Below are positions 8,177 through 18,355 of a DNA stretch of 64,000 nt, piece by piece. The position numbers and the translations under genes are program-made. Source of the DNA: an uncultured Prevotella sp. (GTDB lineage: Bacteria > Bacteroidota > Bacteroidia > Bacteroidales > Bacteroidaceae); NCBI GenBank assembly GCA_900315835.1, contig ONAR01000010.1, positions 1 through 64,000 on the forward strand. Reading direction: 5' to 3'. The notes beneath the pieces are model-generated. The model was given only the letters and a program-made list of their open reading frames with translations, searched no databases and was not told the origin of the DNA. Numbering within the stretch: the stretch's first letter is position 1; the number at the start of each line of letters is the position of its first letter.

Positions 8177-9535
8177 TTATCCCTGCAGCCTCGGGGCGCA
8201 GACCTTGCAGCCGGCACAGGTGCCGAGCTCACCGCGGAAGCGTTTCTCCACCAGTTGATGGAGACGGTCGCGCAGGGGCTCAAGCTTGATCTGATCGATG
8301 ACCTCACCGATGAACGCGAACTCGAGCAGCAACTTGGCCTCATGCTCGTCGATGCCGCGCTGCTGCATGTAGAACATCGCGGCGTCGTTGAGCTGCCCCA
8401 CCGTGGAGCCGTGGGAGCACTTCACGTCGTCGGCATAGATCTCGAGCATCGGCTGGGTATACATGCGTGCGGCCTTGGTCATCACGAGGTTCTGGTTGCG
8501 CTCGTCCGACTCCGTCTTCTGCGCGTCGTGGCGCACCAGTACGCGACCGGCGAAGGCGCCGACGGCATGCTCGTCGAGCACGTATTTGTAGAGCTCGTGC
8601 GACATGCAGTGGCCAACCTGATGGTCGATGAGCGTGTTGTTGTCGACATGCTCGCTCTTGTCGGCGATGACGCAGCCGTTGCACCAGCACTCGGCGCCCT
8701 CGCCCTTGAACGTGAGGTTGAGCATGTTGCGGGTCACGCCGTTGTGCAGCGTGATGACATCGTGGTTGACGCGGCTGTTGGCCTGCTGGTCGATATAGAC
8801 ATTGCTCACGCGCGTGTTCTTCGCCGTGGTTTCCTCAAGGCAATAGAGGTCGAGGCTGGCATTCTCACCCACATAAGCCTCGATGACCTGCGTACCGAGG
8901 AATTGGCGGTCGTCGGCAGAGTCATCGCAGAACAGCAGTTTGGCTTCGGCGCCCTCGTCCATGACGATGAGCACGCGGCGGTTGACCATGAGGTCGACGT
9001 CGGAGCGCAGGATATTGACCACCTGAATGGCGCGGTCGGCGCAGACATTGCGGCCGACGTGGATGAACAAGCCATCCTGCGCCAGCATCGTGTTGAGTGC
9101 GGTGACGGCATCGTCGTCCGACTTCGCAATCTTGGCGTAATAGCGGGCGATGAGCTCGGGCTGCTGCTCGGCGGCGTCCTTGAGACTCATCACCGTGACG
9201 CCCTCGGGCAGACTGACCTTCGGCAGCGCCTGCTTGTAGAACGTATCGTTGACGACGAAGTAGAGCGAGGTGCTGAGGTTGGGCACGTCGCAGCTGAACA
9301 CGCTATAAGGATTGACGGGAATATCCAAGCGGTTGAGGTTAAGGCCGTAGTCGGGCGCGAAGAGCGCCTGCATGTCGGTGTACTTATACCGCTCCACCTT
9401 GCGCGAGGGGAAGCCCAGGCGGCGGAAGGCCTCAAAAGCCGCATCGCGCGGTGCATTCATCACCGCTGCCGAATGGTCGCAGATGAGTTGGCGCGACTGG
9501 CTGTAGAGGTCGATATATTGTTGTTCACTTGCCAT
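8177..9535 (-). CDS. sufD: Fe-S cluster assembly scaffold protein SufD
   Basis: SufD is the beta-helix partner of SufB in the SufBC2D scaffold. The 452-residue length is typical. The N-terminal helical part (AFEAFRRLGFPSRKVERYKYTDMQALF) is the SufD signature, and the C-terminus carries the conserved SHGSTVGQLNDAAMFYMQQRGI and the acidic/hydrophobic helix LLEFAFIGEVIDQI. The extra C-terminal end GTCAGCKVCAPRL has three Cys residues and is unusual; whether it binds metal cannot be told. It lies between sufC (11-bp gap) and sufS and is surely co-transcribed. Confidence 0.95.
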   Translation of the reverse strand: MASEQQYIDLYSQSRQLICDHSAAVMNAPRDAAFEAFRRLGFPSRKVERYKYTDMQALFAPDYGLNLNRLDIPVNPYSVFSCDVPNLSTSLYFVVNDTFYKQALPKVSLPEGVTVMSLKDAAEQQPELIARYYAKIAKSDDDAVTALNTMLAQDGLFIHVGRNVCADRAIQVVNILRSDVDLMVNRRVLIVMDEGAEAKLLFCDDSADDRQFLGTQVIEAYVGENASLDLYCLEETTAKNTRVSNVYIDQQANSRVNHDVITLHNGVTRNMLNLTFKGEGAECWCNGCVIADKSEHVDNNTLIDHQVGHCMSHELYKYVLDEHAVGAFAGRVLVRHDAQKTESDERNQNLVMTKAARMYTQPMLEIYADDVKCSHGSTVGQLNDAAMFYMQQRGIDEHEAKLLLEFAFIGEVIDQIKLEPLRDRLHQLVEKRFRGELGTCAGCKVCAPRLQG

Positions 9536-9546
9536 AGTCGTAGCCT

Positions 9547-10311
<765 letters not shown>

Positions 10312-10335
10312 AACTTTAAGTTGTTTTTAAGGGGT

Positions 10336-10472
10336 TATAGAAGCTATAGATGCTATAGATACTATAGATGCTATAGATGCTATAGATGCTATAGATGCTA
10401 TAGATACTATAGATGCTATAGATGCTATAGATACTATAGATGCTATAGATACTATAGAAGCTATAGAAGCTA
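10336..10472. repeat. 9-bp TATAGATGC tandem array between sufB and sufC
   Basis: About fifteen units of TATAGA(T/A)(G/A)C run without interruption from just before sufC up to and including the sufB stop codon (TAG at 10470-10472). Related arrays are at 41618-41669 and 61899-62022. Confidence 0.95.
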
Positions 10473-11924
10473 TCCAACAGTTCCTTCGAGCGAGACCCTG
10501 AGGAGTTTCTGTGCCTCGACGGCGAACTCCATGGGGAGCTTGTTGAGGACATCCTTGGCGTAGCCGTTGACGATGAGGCCGACGGCGTCCTCCATGGGGA
10601 TGCCACGCTGGTTGCAATAGAACAGCTGGTCCTCAGAAATCTTCGAAGTGGTGGCTTCATGTTCCACGACGGCGGTGTCGTTGTGGATGTCCATGTAGGG
10701 GAAGGTGTGGGCGCCGCAGTCGGAACCAAGGAGCAGCGAGTCGCACGAGGAGTAGTTGCGGGCGTTGTCGGCGTTGGCCGTAGCGCGCACCAGACCGCGA
10801 TAGGAGTTCTGCGAGTGTCCGGCGGAGATGCCCTTGGAGATGATGGTCGACTTGGTGTTCTTACCCATGTGGATCATCTTCGTACCCGTGTCGGCCTCCT
10901 GATAGTGGTTGGTCACGGCGACGCTGTAGAACTCAGCCTGCGAGTTGTCGCCGCGCAGGATGCACGACGGATATTTCCACGTGATGGCCGAACCGGTCTC
11001 GACCTGCGTCCATGAGAGCTTCGAGTTGACGCCACGGCAGTCGCCGCGCTTCGTCACGAGGTTGAGCACGCCGCCCTTACCCTGCTCGTCGCCCGGGTAC
11101 CAGTTCTGTACGGTGGAGTATTTCACCTCGGCGTTGTTCATCACCACAATCTCGACCACGGCGGCATGCAGCTGGTTCTCGTCGCGCATCGGCGCCGTAC
11201 AGCCCTCGAGGTAACTCACGTAGCTGTCGTCGTCGGCCACGATGAGCGTGCGCTCAAACTGACCGGTGTTGCGCGCGTTGATGCGGAAGTAGCTGCTGAG
11301 CTCCATCGGACAGCGCACGCCCTTAGGGATGTAGACGAACGAACCGTCGCTGAACACGGCGGAGTTGAGCGCCGCAGAGAAATTGTCGCGGTAAGGCACC
11401 ACACTGCCTAAATACTGACGCACGAGGTCGGGGTGCTGCTTGACAGCCTCACCGATCGACGAGAAGATGATGCCCTTCTCGGCCAGCTGTTTCTTGAACG
11501 TGGTCTTCACCGACACCGAGTCCATGATGGCGTCGACGGCGGTGCCGCTGAGCGCCAGCCGCTCCTCCAGGGGGATGCCGAGCTTGTCGAAGGTCTTCTC
11601 CAACTCGGGGTCAATCTCCTTGTTGACCGGTTTCTTCGCCATCGGGTCGGCGTAATACGATATCGCCTGGAAGTCGATTGGCGGCACATGCACGTGGCCC
11701 CATGTGGGCACGGGCAGCGTCTGCCAATAGCGGAACGCCTTGAGGCGGAAGTCGAGCAGCCAATCGGGCTCGCCTTTCTTATGCGAGATCAAACGCACGA
11801 TGTCCTCATTGAGGCCGCGCGGTATGACGTCGGTCTCCACATTGGTCGTGAAGCCGTATTCATACTTCTGGTCGGCGACCTGCTTGACAAACGCGTTCTT
11901 CTCCTTGTCTAACTTTATTTCCAT
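10470..11924 (-). CDS. sufB: Fe-S cluster assembly scaffold protein SufB
   Basis: SufB is the core scaffold on which Fe-S clusters are built. The ATG at 11922-11924 (MEIKLDKEK) gives 484 residues, the usual length; the longer frame to 11969 is not needed. Family hallmarks: [21 protein letters not shown] near the N-terminus, [41 protein letters not shown], and the C-terminal [34 protein letters not shown]. It is the first suf gene. The 77-bp gap to infB upstream shows no TAnnTTTG box, so suf transcription may partly derive from the rimP-nusA-infB operon. Confidence 0.97.
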   Translation of the reverse strand: MEIKLDKEKNAFVKQVADQKYEYGFTTNVETDVIPRGLNEDIVRLISHKKGEPDWLLDFRLKAFRYWQTLPVPTWGHVHVPPIDFQAISYYADPMAKKPVNKEIDPELEKTFDKLGIPLEERLALSGTAVDAIMDSVSVKTTFKKQLAEKGIIFSSIGEAVKQHPDLVRQYLGSVVPYRDNFSAALNSAVFSDGSFVYIPKGVRCPMELSSYFRINARNTGQFERTLIVADDDSYVSYLEGCTAPMRDENQLHAAVVEIVVMNNAEVKYSTVQNWYPGDEQGKGGVLNLVTKRGDCRGVNSKLSWTQVETGSAITWKYPSCILRGDNSQAEFYSVAVTNHYQEADTGTKMIHMGKNTKSTIISKGISAGHSQNSYRGLVRATANADNARNYSSCDSLLLGSDCGAHTFPYMDIHNDTAVVEHEATTSKISEDQLFYCNQRGIPMEDAVGLIVNGYAKDVLNKLPMEFAVEAQKLLRVSLEGTVG

Positions 11925-12001
11925 ATTTAATAAACAATTCAAGGTGACACACAACAAATGACGTGCCACCTGAATTTATCAGTCACAATTGTTACCGGGT
12001 G

Positions 12002-15000
12002 TTATAACTTCTGTTCGACCTCAATCTCGGTGAAGGTCTCCAGCACGTCGCCGGCCTGGATGTCGTTGTAGTTGACCAGCGAGATACCGCACTCGAGGCC
12101 CGAGGCCACCTCCTTGACGTCGTCCTTGTAGCGCTTGAGGGCCGCAATGGGTGCGGTATGCACCACGATGCCGTCGCGCACGACATGCACCTTGTCCTTG
12201 CTGTGCACCTTGCCGCTGTTGACGAGACCACCGGCCACGGTACCCACCTTGGAAATCTTGTACACCTGCTTGACCTCAATCTCACCGGTGACCACCTCTT
12301 TCTTCACCTTATCGAGCATGCCGACCATGGCGGCCTTGATGTCGTCGATGGCGTCGTAGATGATGGAGTAGGTGTTGATTTCAACGCCCTCGCGGTCGGC
12401 GAGCTTACGGGCCTCACCCGACGGGCGCACCTGGAAGCCTACGATGATGGCATCGGAGGCGCTGGCGAGCATGACGTCGTTCTCGGAAATCTGACCCACG
12501 GCCTTGCTGATGACATTGACCTGCACCTTCTCGGTGCTGAGCTTGAGGAAGCTGTCGGACAAAGCCTCAACCGAACCGTCGGTATCACCCTTGACGATGA
12601 TGTTGAGCTCATGGAACTCGCCGCGGGCGATGCGGTGAGAGATGTCGCCGAGCGTCAGGCGCTTCTGCGTACGCAGGCCCTGCTCACGCTGGAGCTGCTC
12701 ACGCTTGTTGGCAATCTCACGGGCTTCCTGCTCGGTGTCGATGATGTGGAAGGCATCACCGGCGGTAGGCGCTCCGTTCAGACCCAGCACGATGGCGGGC
12801 TCAGCGGGCTTCACGTTGTCGATGCGCTGGTTACGCTCATTGAACAAAGCCTTGACGCGGCCCCACGACGTACCGGCGAGCATGATGTCGCCCACGTGGA
12901 GCGTACCGTTGCTCACGAGCACCGTAGAGACGTAGCCACGGCCCTTGTCGAGCGACGACTCGATGACCGTACCCGTAGCCTTACGGTTGGGGTTGGCCTT
13001 GAGCTCGAGCATGTCGGCCTCGAGCAGCACCTTATCCATGAGGTCGTCGACGCCGATGCCTTTCTTGGCGCTGATCTCCTGGCACTGGTACTTACCACCC
13101 CACTCCTCGACGAGCAGGTTCATGTTGGCGAGATCCTCGCGTATCTTGTCGGGATTGGCTCCCGGCTTATCAATCTTATTGATGGCGAACACCATCGGCA
13201 CGCCTGCGGCCTGACAGTGGGCGATGGCCTCCTTGGTGGTAGGCATCACCGAGTCGTCGGCGGCGATGATAATGATAGCGATATCGGTGACCTGCGCACC
13301 GCGGGCACGCATGGCAGTGAAAGCCTCATGACCCGGGGTATCGAGGAAGGTCACCTTGCGGCCGTTCTTCAGCGTCACGCTGTAGGCACCAATGTGCTGC
13401 GTGATGCCGCCGGCCTCACCGGCGATGACGTTGGTGTTGCGGATATGGTCGAGCAACGAGGTCTTACCGTGGTCGACATGACCCATGACGGTCACAATCG
13501 GCGCACGCGGTACGAGGTCGCTCTCGTCGTCTTCCTCCTCGCTCACGGCTTCCTGCACCTCAGCGCTGACGTACTCGGTCTTGAAGCCGAACTCCTCGGC
13601 CACCATGTTGATGGTCTCGGCATCGAGGCGCTGGTTGATGGAGGCCATGATGCCGATGCTCATCAGCGTGGAGATGACCTGCGTCACCGAGACGTTCATC
13701 ATCGTAGCCAACTCGGATACGGTCACGAACTCGGTGAGCTTCAGCGTCTTGCTCTCCTTCTTCTCCTGACGTGCCTCGGCGTCGAGCTTCTCCTGCACGG
13801 CCTCGCGCTTCTCCTTACGGTACTTGGCGCCACGCTTGTTCTGCGTCTTGCTGGTGAGGCGTGCCAACGTCTCCTTTACCTGGCGTGCCACATCCTCGTC
13901 GTTCACCTCCAACGGTTTCTGGGCGCGGTTGCGGTTTTTCTTCTTCTTTCCACCGCCGTTGCCGTTCTTGTTGGCAGCCTGATTGGCGGCGGCATTGATG
14001 TCCACCTTATTACTATTGATGCGCTGGCGCTTGCCACGGTTGGCGTTGTTGCCACCGTTGGCGTTCTGCTGGCGGTTCTCACGCTCACGGCGCAGCTCCG
14101 ACTTCGACTTTTTCTTCGGACGGGTGCTGCTGTTGATTGAGCTGAGGTCAATCTTGCCCAGCACGGTCACCTTCGGCGTGTTGTCGATGCGCGACTCGGT
14201 CTTGGTGCGGAAGATGGTAGGCTCAGCGGGCTTGCTCACCTCGGCCACCTTGACGGCAGCTGGCTTCTCGGCGGGCTTTGCAGGGCTCGGGTTGACGGGC
14301 TTGCTCTGGTTAACAGGCTTAGCGGCTGCGGCAGCCGATGCCGGCTTATGCTGAGCAGACTCGGCGGGATTAGCAGCTGGTGCTGCAGGCTTAGCGGCGG
14401 CAGGTTTAACAACGACCTCGGCAGGCTTAGCGGCTGAAGGCTCAACTGGCTTCACAGCTGGTTCCGCAGGCATAGCGACTGCGGGCTCAGCGGGTTTGCT
14501 GGCGGCTGGTTCAGCAGGTTTGCTGGCGTTAACAGTTGCAGCAGATGCCGGCTTATTCTGAGCGGACTCGGCTGGCTTAGCGGCTGCTGACTCAGCAGGC
14601 TTAGCGGCTGGTTCAGCGGGCTTAGCAGCTACCGGCTCTGCAGGCTTCACAGCGGGCTCAGCTGGCTTAGCAGCTGGAGTGTTGACCGAAGCAGCGGCAG
14701 ATGCGGGCTGTGCGGTTGACGGTGCTGGCTTTGGCTCAGCAGGCTTGGCGGCTGTGGGCTCAGTGGGCTTAGCGGCCGGAGCCACTTGCTGGGGACCGAC
14801 GGCAGCAGTCCCTGTTAGCTGACCATTGGGGGCAGACGGAGCATCAGCGGCAACAGGCTTCACCGGATTGCCGTGCTTGTCGAGCTGTATCTTGCCCAAC
14901 GGCGTATACACCTGCCTGCCTCCCAAAGCATCCGGTGCCTTCTGCTCGGGGCGCTTCTGCGCCGGTTTCTTCTCCTTGGTAGGCTTCTTGAATAGCTGCT

Positions 15001-15187
15001 CGGCCTTCTCGCGCACGGCAGCATCCTCCTTGAAGGTCTCAACGAGCGCACGGTACTGGTCGTCGCTGAGCTTAAAGCTCGGGTCGGCCTTCACCTCGCC
15101 CAACTGAGGCTTCTTTTGTAGGAATCCAACTGCCGTTTGGAGTCCTATGTTCAATTCTCGTAATGCTTTGTTTAATCTGATGCTCAT
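12002..15187 (-). CDS. infB: Translation initiation factor IF-2
   Basis: IF-2 is the GTPase that places initiator tRNA on the 30S subunit. The ATG at 15185-15187 ([15 protein letters not shown]) is chosen because it begins the conserved IF2_N domain; the frame extends further upstream without homology. Residues about 90-330 are an expanded Ala/Pro/Lys/Glu low-complexity region (repeats like AKPAEPA). A basic linker follows, then a second IF2_N ([18 protein letters not shown]), and the G domain with [35 protein letters not shown] and SAKKGIG. Domains II-IV follow to the C-terminus. Total 1061 residues. It is third in rimP-nusA-infB. Confidence 0.98.
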   Translation of the reverse strand: MSIRLNKALRELNIGLQTAVGFLQKKPQLGEVKADPSFKLSDDQYRALVETFKEDAAVREKAEQLFKKPTKEKKPAQKRPEQKAPDALGGRQVYTPLGKIQLDKHGNPVKPVAADAPSAPNGQLTGTAAVGPQQVAPAAKPTEPTAAKPAEPKPAPSTAQPASAAASVNTPAAKPAEPAVKPAEPVAAKPAEPAAKPAESAAAKPAESAQNKPASAATVNASKPAEPAASKPAEPAVAMPAEPAVKPVEPSAAKPAEVVVKPAAAKPAAPAANPAESAQHKPASAAAAAKPVNQSKPVNPSPAKPAEKPAAVKVAEVSKPAEPTIFRTKTESRIDNTPKVTVLGKIDLSSINSSTRPKKKSKSELRRERENRQQNANGGNNANRGKRQRINSNKVDINAAANQAANKNGNGGGKKKKNRNRAQKPLEVNDEDVARQVKETLARLTSKTQNKRGAKYRKEKREAVQEKLDAEARQEKKESKTLKLTEFVTVSELATMMNVSVTQVISTLMSIGIMASINQRLDAETINMVAEEFGFKTEYVSAEVQEAVSEEEDDESDLVPRAPIVTVMGHVDHGKTSLLDHIRNTNVIAGEAGGITQHIGAYSVTLKNGRKVTFLDTPGHEAFTAMRARGAQVTDIAIIIIAADDSVMPTTKEAIAHCQAAGVPMVFAINKIDKPGANPDKIREDLANMNLLVEEWGGKYQCQEISAKKGIGVDDLMDKVLLEADMLELKANPNRKATGTVIESSLDKGRGYVSTVLVSNGTLHVGDIMLAGTSWGRVKALFNERNQRIDNVKPAEPAIVLGLNGAPTAGDAFHIIDTEQEAREIANKREQLQREQGLRTQKRLTLGDISHRIARGEFHELNIIVKGDTDGSVEALSDSFLKLSTEKVQVNVISKAVGQISENDVMLASASDAIIVGFQVRPSGEARKLADREGVEINTYSIIYDAIDDIKAAMVGMLDKVKKEVVTGEIEVKQVYKISKVGTVAGGLVNSGKVHSKDKVHVVRDGIVVHTAPIAALKRYKDDVKEVASGLECGISLVNYNDIQAGDVLETFTEIEVEQKL

Positions 15188-15207
15188 ATAAAACTGTTCC
15201 TCGGGTG

Positions 15208-15243
15208 CAGTGCCGTCCGGCGGTCTTGCCGGATGGGGCACTG
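15208..15243 (-). other. Strong two-part hairpin between nusA and infB
   Basis: CAGTGCC (15208-15214) pairs with GGCACTG (15237-15243), and TCCGGC (15216-15221) pairs with GCCGGA (15228-15233). It lies 21 bp upstream of the infB ATG in the transcript and has no immediate U-run, so it looks like an mRNA processing or translation-control structure rather than a terminator. Confidence 0.5.
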
Positions 15244-15279
15244 ACCTTGTATTGATTATTTAAATGTATTGTTTATGTA

Positions 15280-16554
15280 TTATTCAAACTCCTTCCTCAG
15301 CACCTCAAGCACATGGTCAACGGTCTCCTCCTCGAGGTCGGCCTTCTCGACGAGCATCTCACGGGGTGCATTGAGCACCTCCTTGGCCGTCTGCAGACCG
15401 ATGCCCTTGATGGCGTCGATGATCCACTGGTCAATCTCGTCGTTGAACTGATCGAGGTAGACGTCGTCGTCCTCGCTGTTGCCGTTGCCGTTGTCGTCGA
15501 CCACACGGTAGACGTCGATGGTGTACTCGGTGAGCATGGAAGCGAGCTTGATGTTGAGTCCGCCACGGCCGATGGCGAGGCTCACCTGGTCGGGCTGCAG
15601 ATAGACGTCAGCCTTCTTGTTCTCCTCGTCGAGCTTGATGTCGCTGACCTGAGCGGGGCTCAGTGCGCGCTGGATGAACAGACGGGTGTTGGCGGTCCAG
15701 TTGATGACGTCGATGTTCTCGTTGCAGAGCTCTCTGACGATGCCATGCACACGGCTGCCATGCACACCTACGCAGGCGCCCACGGGATCGATGCGGTCGT
15801 CATAGCTCTCAACGGCTACCTTGGCGCGCTCGCCGGGCATACGTGCAATCTTCTTGATGACGATGAGGCCGTCGGCAATCTCAGGCACCTCCTGCTCCAG
15901 CAGACGCTGAAGGAAGGTGGGACTGGTGCGCGAGAGGATAATCTTAGGATTGTTGTTTTCGTTGTCGACACGCTCTATGACAGCCCTGACGGTCTCACCC
16001 TTGCGGTACTGGTCGGCAGGAATCTGCTCGCTCTTGGGCAGGATGAGCTCGTTGTTGTCGTCGTCGACGAGCAGCACCTCGCGCTTCCACACCTGATAGA
16101 CCTCGGCCGAGATGACCTGGCCCACGCGGTCCTTGTATTTATTGAACAGGGCGTCGTGCTCCAGTTCGAGAATCTTGCTGGCCAGCGTCTGGCGCAGGGT
16201 GAGGATGGCGCGGCGGCCGAACTTGGCGAAGTTGACACGCTCCGACACTTCCTCACCGACCTCATAGTCGTCCTCAATCTTGCGGGCGTCGCTCAGACTG
16301 ATTTCCTTGTTCTGGTCGGCCACCTCGCCGTCGTTGACCACCACACGGTTGCGGTAAATCTCGAAGTCGCCCTTGTCGGGGTTGACGATGACGTCGATGT
16401 TCTCATCGGTGCCATAGATCTTAGCCAAAACATTGCGGAAACTCTCCTCGAGCACGCTCACCAATGTGGTGCGGTCGATATGCTTGGTATCCTGAAACTC
16501 ACGGAATGAGCTGATCATGCTCACCTGCTCGTCATCTTTCTTTATTGCTGCCAT
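15280..16554 (-). CDS. nusA: Transcription termination/antitermination factor NusA
   Basis: NusA binds RNA polymerase and modulates pausing, termination and antitermination. The 424 residues hold the N-terminal polymerase-binding domain (SVLEESFRNVLAKIYG), an S1 domain (about 140-205, VGQVISAEVYQVWKREVLL), KH1 (ARMPGERAKVAVESYDDRIDP, VGVHGSRVHGIVREL) and KH2 (VSLAIGRGGLNIKLASML), then an acidic C-terminal segment ending in a short helical domain. The proteobacterial acidic-repeat domains are absent, as is normal here. It lies 5 bp downstream of rimP. Confidence 0.98.
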   Translation of the reverse strand: MAAIKKDDEQVSMISSFREFQDTKHIDRTTLVSVLEESFRNVLAKIYGTDENIDVIVNPDKGDFEIYRNRVVVNDGEVADQNKEISLSDARKIEDDYEVGEEVSERVNFAKFGRRAILTLRQTLASKILELEHDALFNKYKDRVGQVISAEVYQVWKREVLLVDDDNNELILPKSEQIPADQYRKGETVRAVIERVDNENNNPKIILSRTSPTFLQRLLEQEVPEIADGLIVIKKIARMPGERAKVAVESYDDRIDPVGACVGVHGSRVHGIVRELCNENIDVINWTANTRLFIQRALSPAQVSDIKLDEENKKADVYLQPDQVSLAIGRGGLNIKLASMLTEYTIDVYRVVDDNGNGNSEDDDVYLDQFNDEIDQWIIDAIKGIGLQTAKEVLNAPREMLVEKADLEEETVDHVLEVLRKEFE

Positions 16555-16559
16555 AGCTT

Positions 16560-17027
16560 TTATTTGATACTGATTAAATATTTCGTGTATTTTACATTGT
16601 CCATATTAAACTGGTGGTCGACATCCATCTTCACGGGGCGCTTCTTGCCCTCAACCTTCACCTTCTCGTTGACGGTGACGGTGAAGTCGCGGCCGTCGAC
16701 GCTCTTCAGTATGCCGCGCACCTTTTTGCCTTCGGCATCGAGCACCTCGACGGGCTCACCGACGAAGATCTCGTACTGGCGGGCTACCTTGAACGGCTGG
16801 CCCAATCCGGCGGAACCGACCTCGAGCTCATAGTCTTCCTCGTCACGGTTGAGATGGTCTTCGATGTACTGGCTCAGCTTGGCGCAGTCCTCAATCCATA
16901 CGCCGTCGGCGTGGTCAATCTCTACGGTAATCTTGTCGTCAGGGCTCACGGTGAGGTCAACAAGGAAATATTCCTTGTCCTGAAGCCACTCATCGACTAA
17001 TTTCTTTACGACGTTTTTGTCTATCAT
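16560..17027 (-). CDS. rimP: Ribosome maturation factor RimP
   Basis: RimP helps mature the 30S subunit. The ATG at 17025-17027 (MIDKNVVKKLV) gives 155 residues. The N-terminal alpha/beta domain (YFLVDLTVSPDDKITVEIDHADGV) contains the family motif, followed by YELEVGSAGLGQPFK and the C-terminal SH3-like domain (VRGILKSVDGRDFTVTV). The longer frame starting at 17117 would cover the promoter and the leader hairpin and is rejected. It is the first gene of the rimP-nusA-infB operon. Confidence 0.96.
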   Translation of the reverse strand: MIDKNVVKKLVDEWLQDKEYFLVDLTVSPDDKITVEIDHADGVWIEDCAKLSQYIEDHLNRDEEDYELEVGSAGLGQPFKVARQYEIFVGEPVEVLDAEGKKVRGILKSVDGRDFTVTVNEKVKVEGKKRPVKMDVDHQFNMDNVKYTKYLISIK

Positions 17028-17039
17028 ATACGTTGTTAT

Positions 17040-17072
17040 AAAAAAATGAGGAACTCTCTCGGAGCCCCTCAT
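17040..17072 (-). terminator. Terminator-like leader hairpin (attenuator) just before rimP
   Basis: On the minus strand the sequence forms ATGAGGGGCTC-CGAGA-GAGTTCCTCAT, an 11-bp stem with two G-U pairs, followed directly by seven U's. It begins only ~10-15 nt after the predicted transcription start and ends 12 bp before the rimP ATG. Transcription would have to pass it to reach rimP-nusA-infB. Confidence 0.75.
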
Positions 17073-17086
17073 TCCACTGAACGATG

Positions 17087-17118
17087 CAAAGTTAGCAAGA
17101 ATATTTGGAATACGCAAA
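17087..17118 (-). promoter_or_regulatory. Promoter of rimP-nusA-infB
   Basis: Minus-strand TTTG (17115-17118), 20-nt spacer, TAACTTTG (17087-17094). It is a full consensus match and places the start near 17080, leaving a leader of about 50 nt that is almost wholly the hairpin at 17040-17072. Confidence 0.8.
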
Positions 17119-17410
17119 TAAATGCAATAAATTCTTTAGTCGAGTCGCATAAGTTCGCCATGAAGTTTGCAGGGGCGGCCCTTGTAGCCGTCCGTAACGA
17201 GATAGCGAAAGTGAATTCCTTATTTGAAGGGAAGGAAAGGTAGACGAAGCCTTTTTCGGTAATCGTGCGATTTTAGGTAGCATAGACACCCTCGCCAGTG
17301 TATATATGCCTGCAAAAGTTCAACTGCTTAATATCCCTGCTATGGTTCACACCGGGGGGTGCGGTTGCACTACGTACCCATTCAGGCAAAGATGGATCTT
17401 TTTATTATTT
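17119..17410. other. Gene-free left flank of the restriction-modification island
   Basis: No gene, repeat or structured element could be supported in this ~290 bp. It separates the rimP promoter from the operator of the controller gene. Confidence 0.5.
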
Positions 17411-17427
17411 ACCCTCAAAATGAGAGT
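17411..17427 (+). promoter_or_regulatory. Candidate C-box operator
   Basis: A 17-bp palindrome with half-sites ACnCTCA-N3-TGAGnGT overlaps the expected -33 position of the promoter whose -7 box TATCTTTG lies at 17449-17456. The location, directly before a controller-type XRE gene, fits autoregulation. Confidence 0.5.
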
Positions 17428-17448
17428 AAGCAGGGAAAATATTTTGAA

Positions 17449-17456
17449 TATCTTTG
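17449..17456 (+). promoter_or_regulatory. -7 box of the controller-endonuclease operon
   Basis: TATCTTTG matches TAnnTTTG and lies 18 bp before the ATG at 17475. The -33 region is poor and is occupied by the palindrome at 17411-17427, as expected for an activator- or repressor-controlled promoter. Confidence 0.6.
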
Positions 17457-17474
17457 TGATTTAAAAAGAAAACA

Positions 17475-17759
17475 ATGAAAACCGCACTCCAGAACGACGT
17501 TGTATTCCGCATAAGAACCTTACGCGAAAAGAATGGCTATAGCCAGTCGAGAATAGCAGAATTGTTAGGTCTCAGCAAAGGTCAGGTAGGGAATATCGAA
17601 ACGCCAAAGCAGCCTCACAAATACACTTTGGCACAGCTTGAGCTACTTTGCAAAGAGTTTAGCATACCCATTGAACAGCTATTCTGCTCTTCACCAAAGG
17701 AAGCGGCAACTATAACAATAAAAGATTTAGTTCACAAAATCATAGAATATCAGCAATGA
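17475..17759 (+). CDS. XRE-family controller (C) protein of the restriction-modification island
   Basis: The 94-residue protein has a helix-turn-helix of the Cro/C1 type at about residues 10-65 (IRTLREKNGYSQSRIAELLGLSKGQVGNIE). Its size, and its overlap with the endonuclease gene through an ATGA junction (17756-17759), match C proteins that delay nuclease expression until methylation is complete. The likely operator lies just upstream. Base composition here is clearly more AT-rich than in the flanking rimP and pncB genes, consistent with horizontal arrival of the island. Confidence 0.85.
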   Translation: MKTALQNDVVFRIRTLREKNGYSQSRIAELLGLSKGQVGNIETPKQPHKYTLAQLELLCKEFSIPIEQLFCSSPKEAATITIKDLVHKIIEYQQ

Positions 17760-18355
17760 AGAAGAAAATCTCTAACCAAGAAGTGGCTACCTTATCCAAC
17801 GCATCGGTTTACCCCTTCCCCAAGTACACAACAATGTTGATCAACCAAATCAACCAGACGGCCCAGGGTACACGCCCAAAAGTTGTGGGACAGATGTCGG
17901 AGTTGATTCAAGAATTTGATGGACAGACCTTGGAAGAGTGGAAGAAATGGTATGACAACAAGCAGCCAGAAGCCATAGATAAGGCAACGGCTAAGATTTA
18001 CGCCCAATTCCTTAAACTAAAGGAAGCTATGAACAAGATAGACGAGAACCTTATAAGAGAGTGGGTAAAGGATCTTGTCTATACCAAGACCTTTTGCGGA
18101 TTGAAAGTCCAACAGGCTGTTATCTCATTTATAGCAGAGGAGGTTGGAAAGAAAGGGAAATGGAGATTGGCCAATAAGAATGAAGAGAAGGAAGGTATTG
18201 ACGGATACATAGATGGAAAGCCCGTCCAAGTCAAGTCCCACACCTACAAGAACGAGGCGCAACTGAAGGAAATCATAAAAGCTCCCATCGTGTATTATGA
18301 AAAGAAAAAGACGGGATTAGAGATAGAATTCAACCCCGACGACTTCAAGTCATAG
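17756..18355 (+). CDS. MjaI-like type II restriction endonuclease
   Basis: The 199-residue protein resembles the MjaI endonuclease family. Seen: a conserved block VVGQMSELIQEFDGQTLEEWKKWY, WVKDLVYTKTFCGLKVQQA, and a PD-(D/E)xK-type core EEKEGIDGYIDGKPVQVK followed by IVYYEKKKTGLEIEF. MjaI itself recognises CTAG; the specificity here is inferred from the family and from the methyltransferases and is not proven. The gene is translationally coupled to the controller and overlaps the tail of the opposing methyltransferase gene by 6 bp. Confidence 0.8.
   Translation: MKKKISNQEVATLSNASVYPFPKYTTMLINQINQTAQGTRPKVVGQMSELIQEFDGQTLEEWKKWYDNKQPEAIDKATAKIYAQFLKLKEAMNKIDENLIREWVKDLVYTKTFCGLKVQQAVISFIAEEVGKKGKWRLANKNEEKEGIDGYIDGKPVQVKSHTYKNEAQLKEIIKAPIVYYEKKKTGLEIEFNPDDFKS

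Noticed and set aside
12158..14140. 660-codon open frame antisense to infB
   Set aside because: It is a shadow of the strongly conserved IF-2 gene; its translation is low-complexity Val/His/Leu/Gly with no family resemblance and no promoter.
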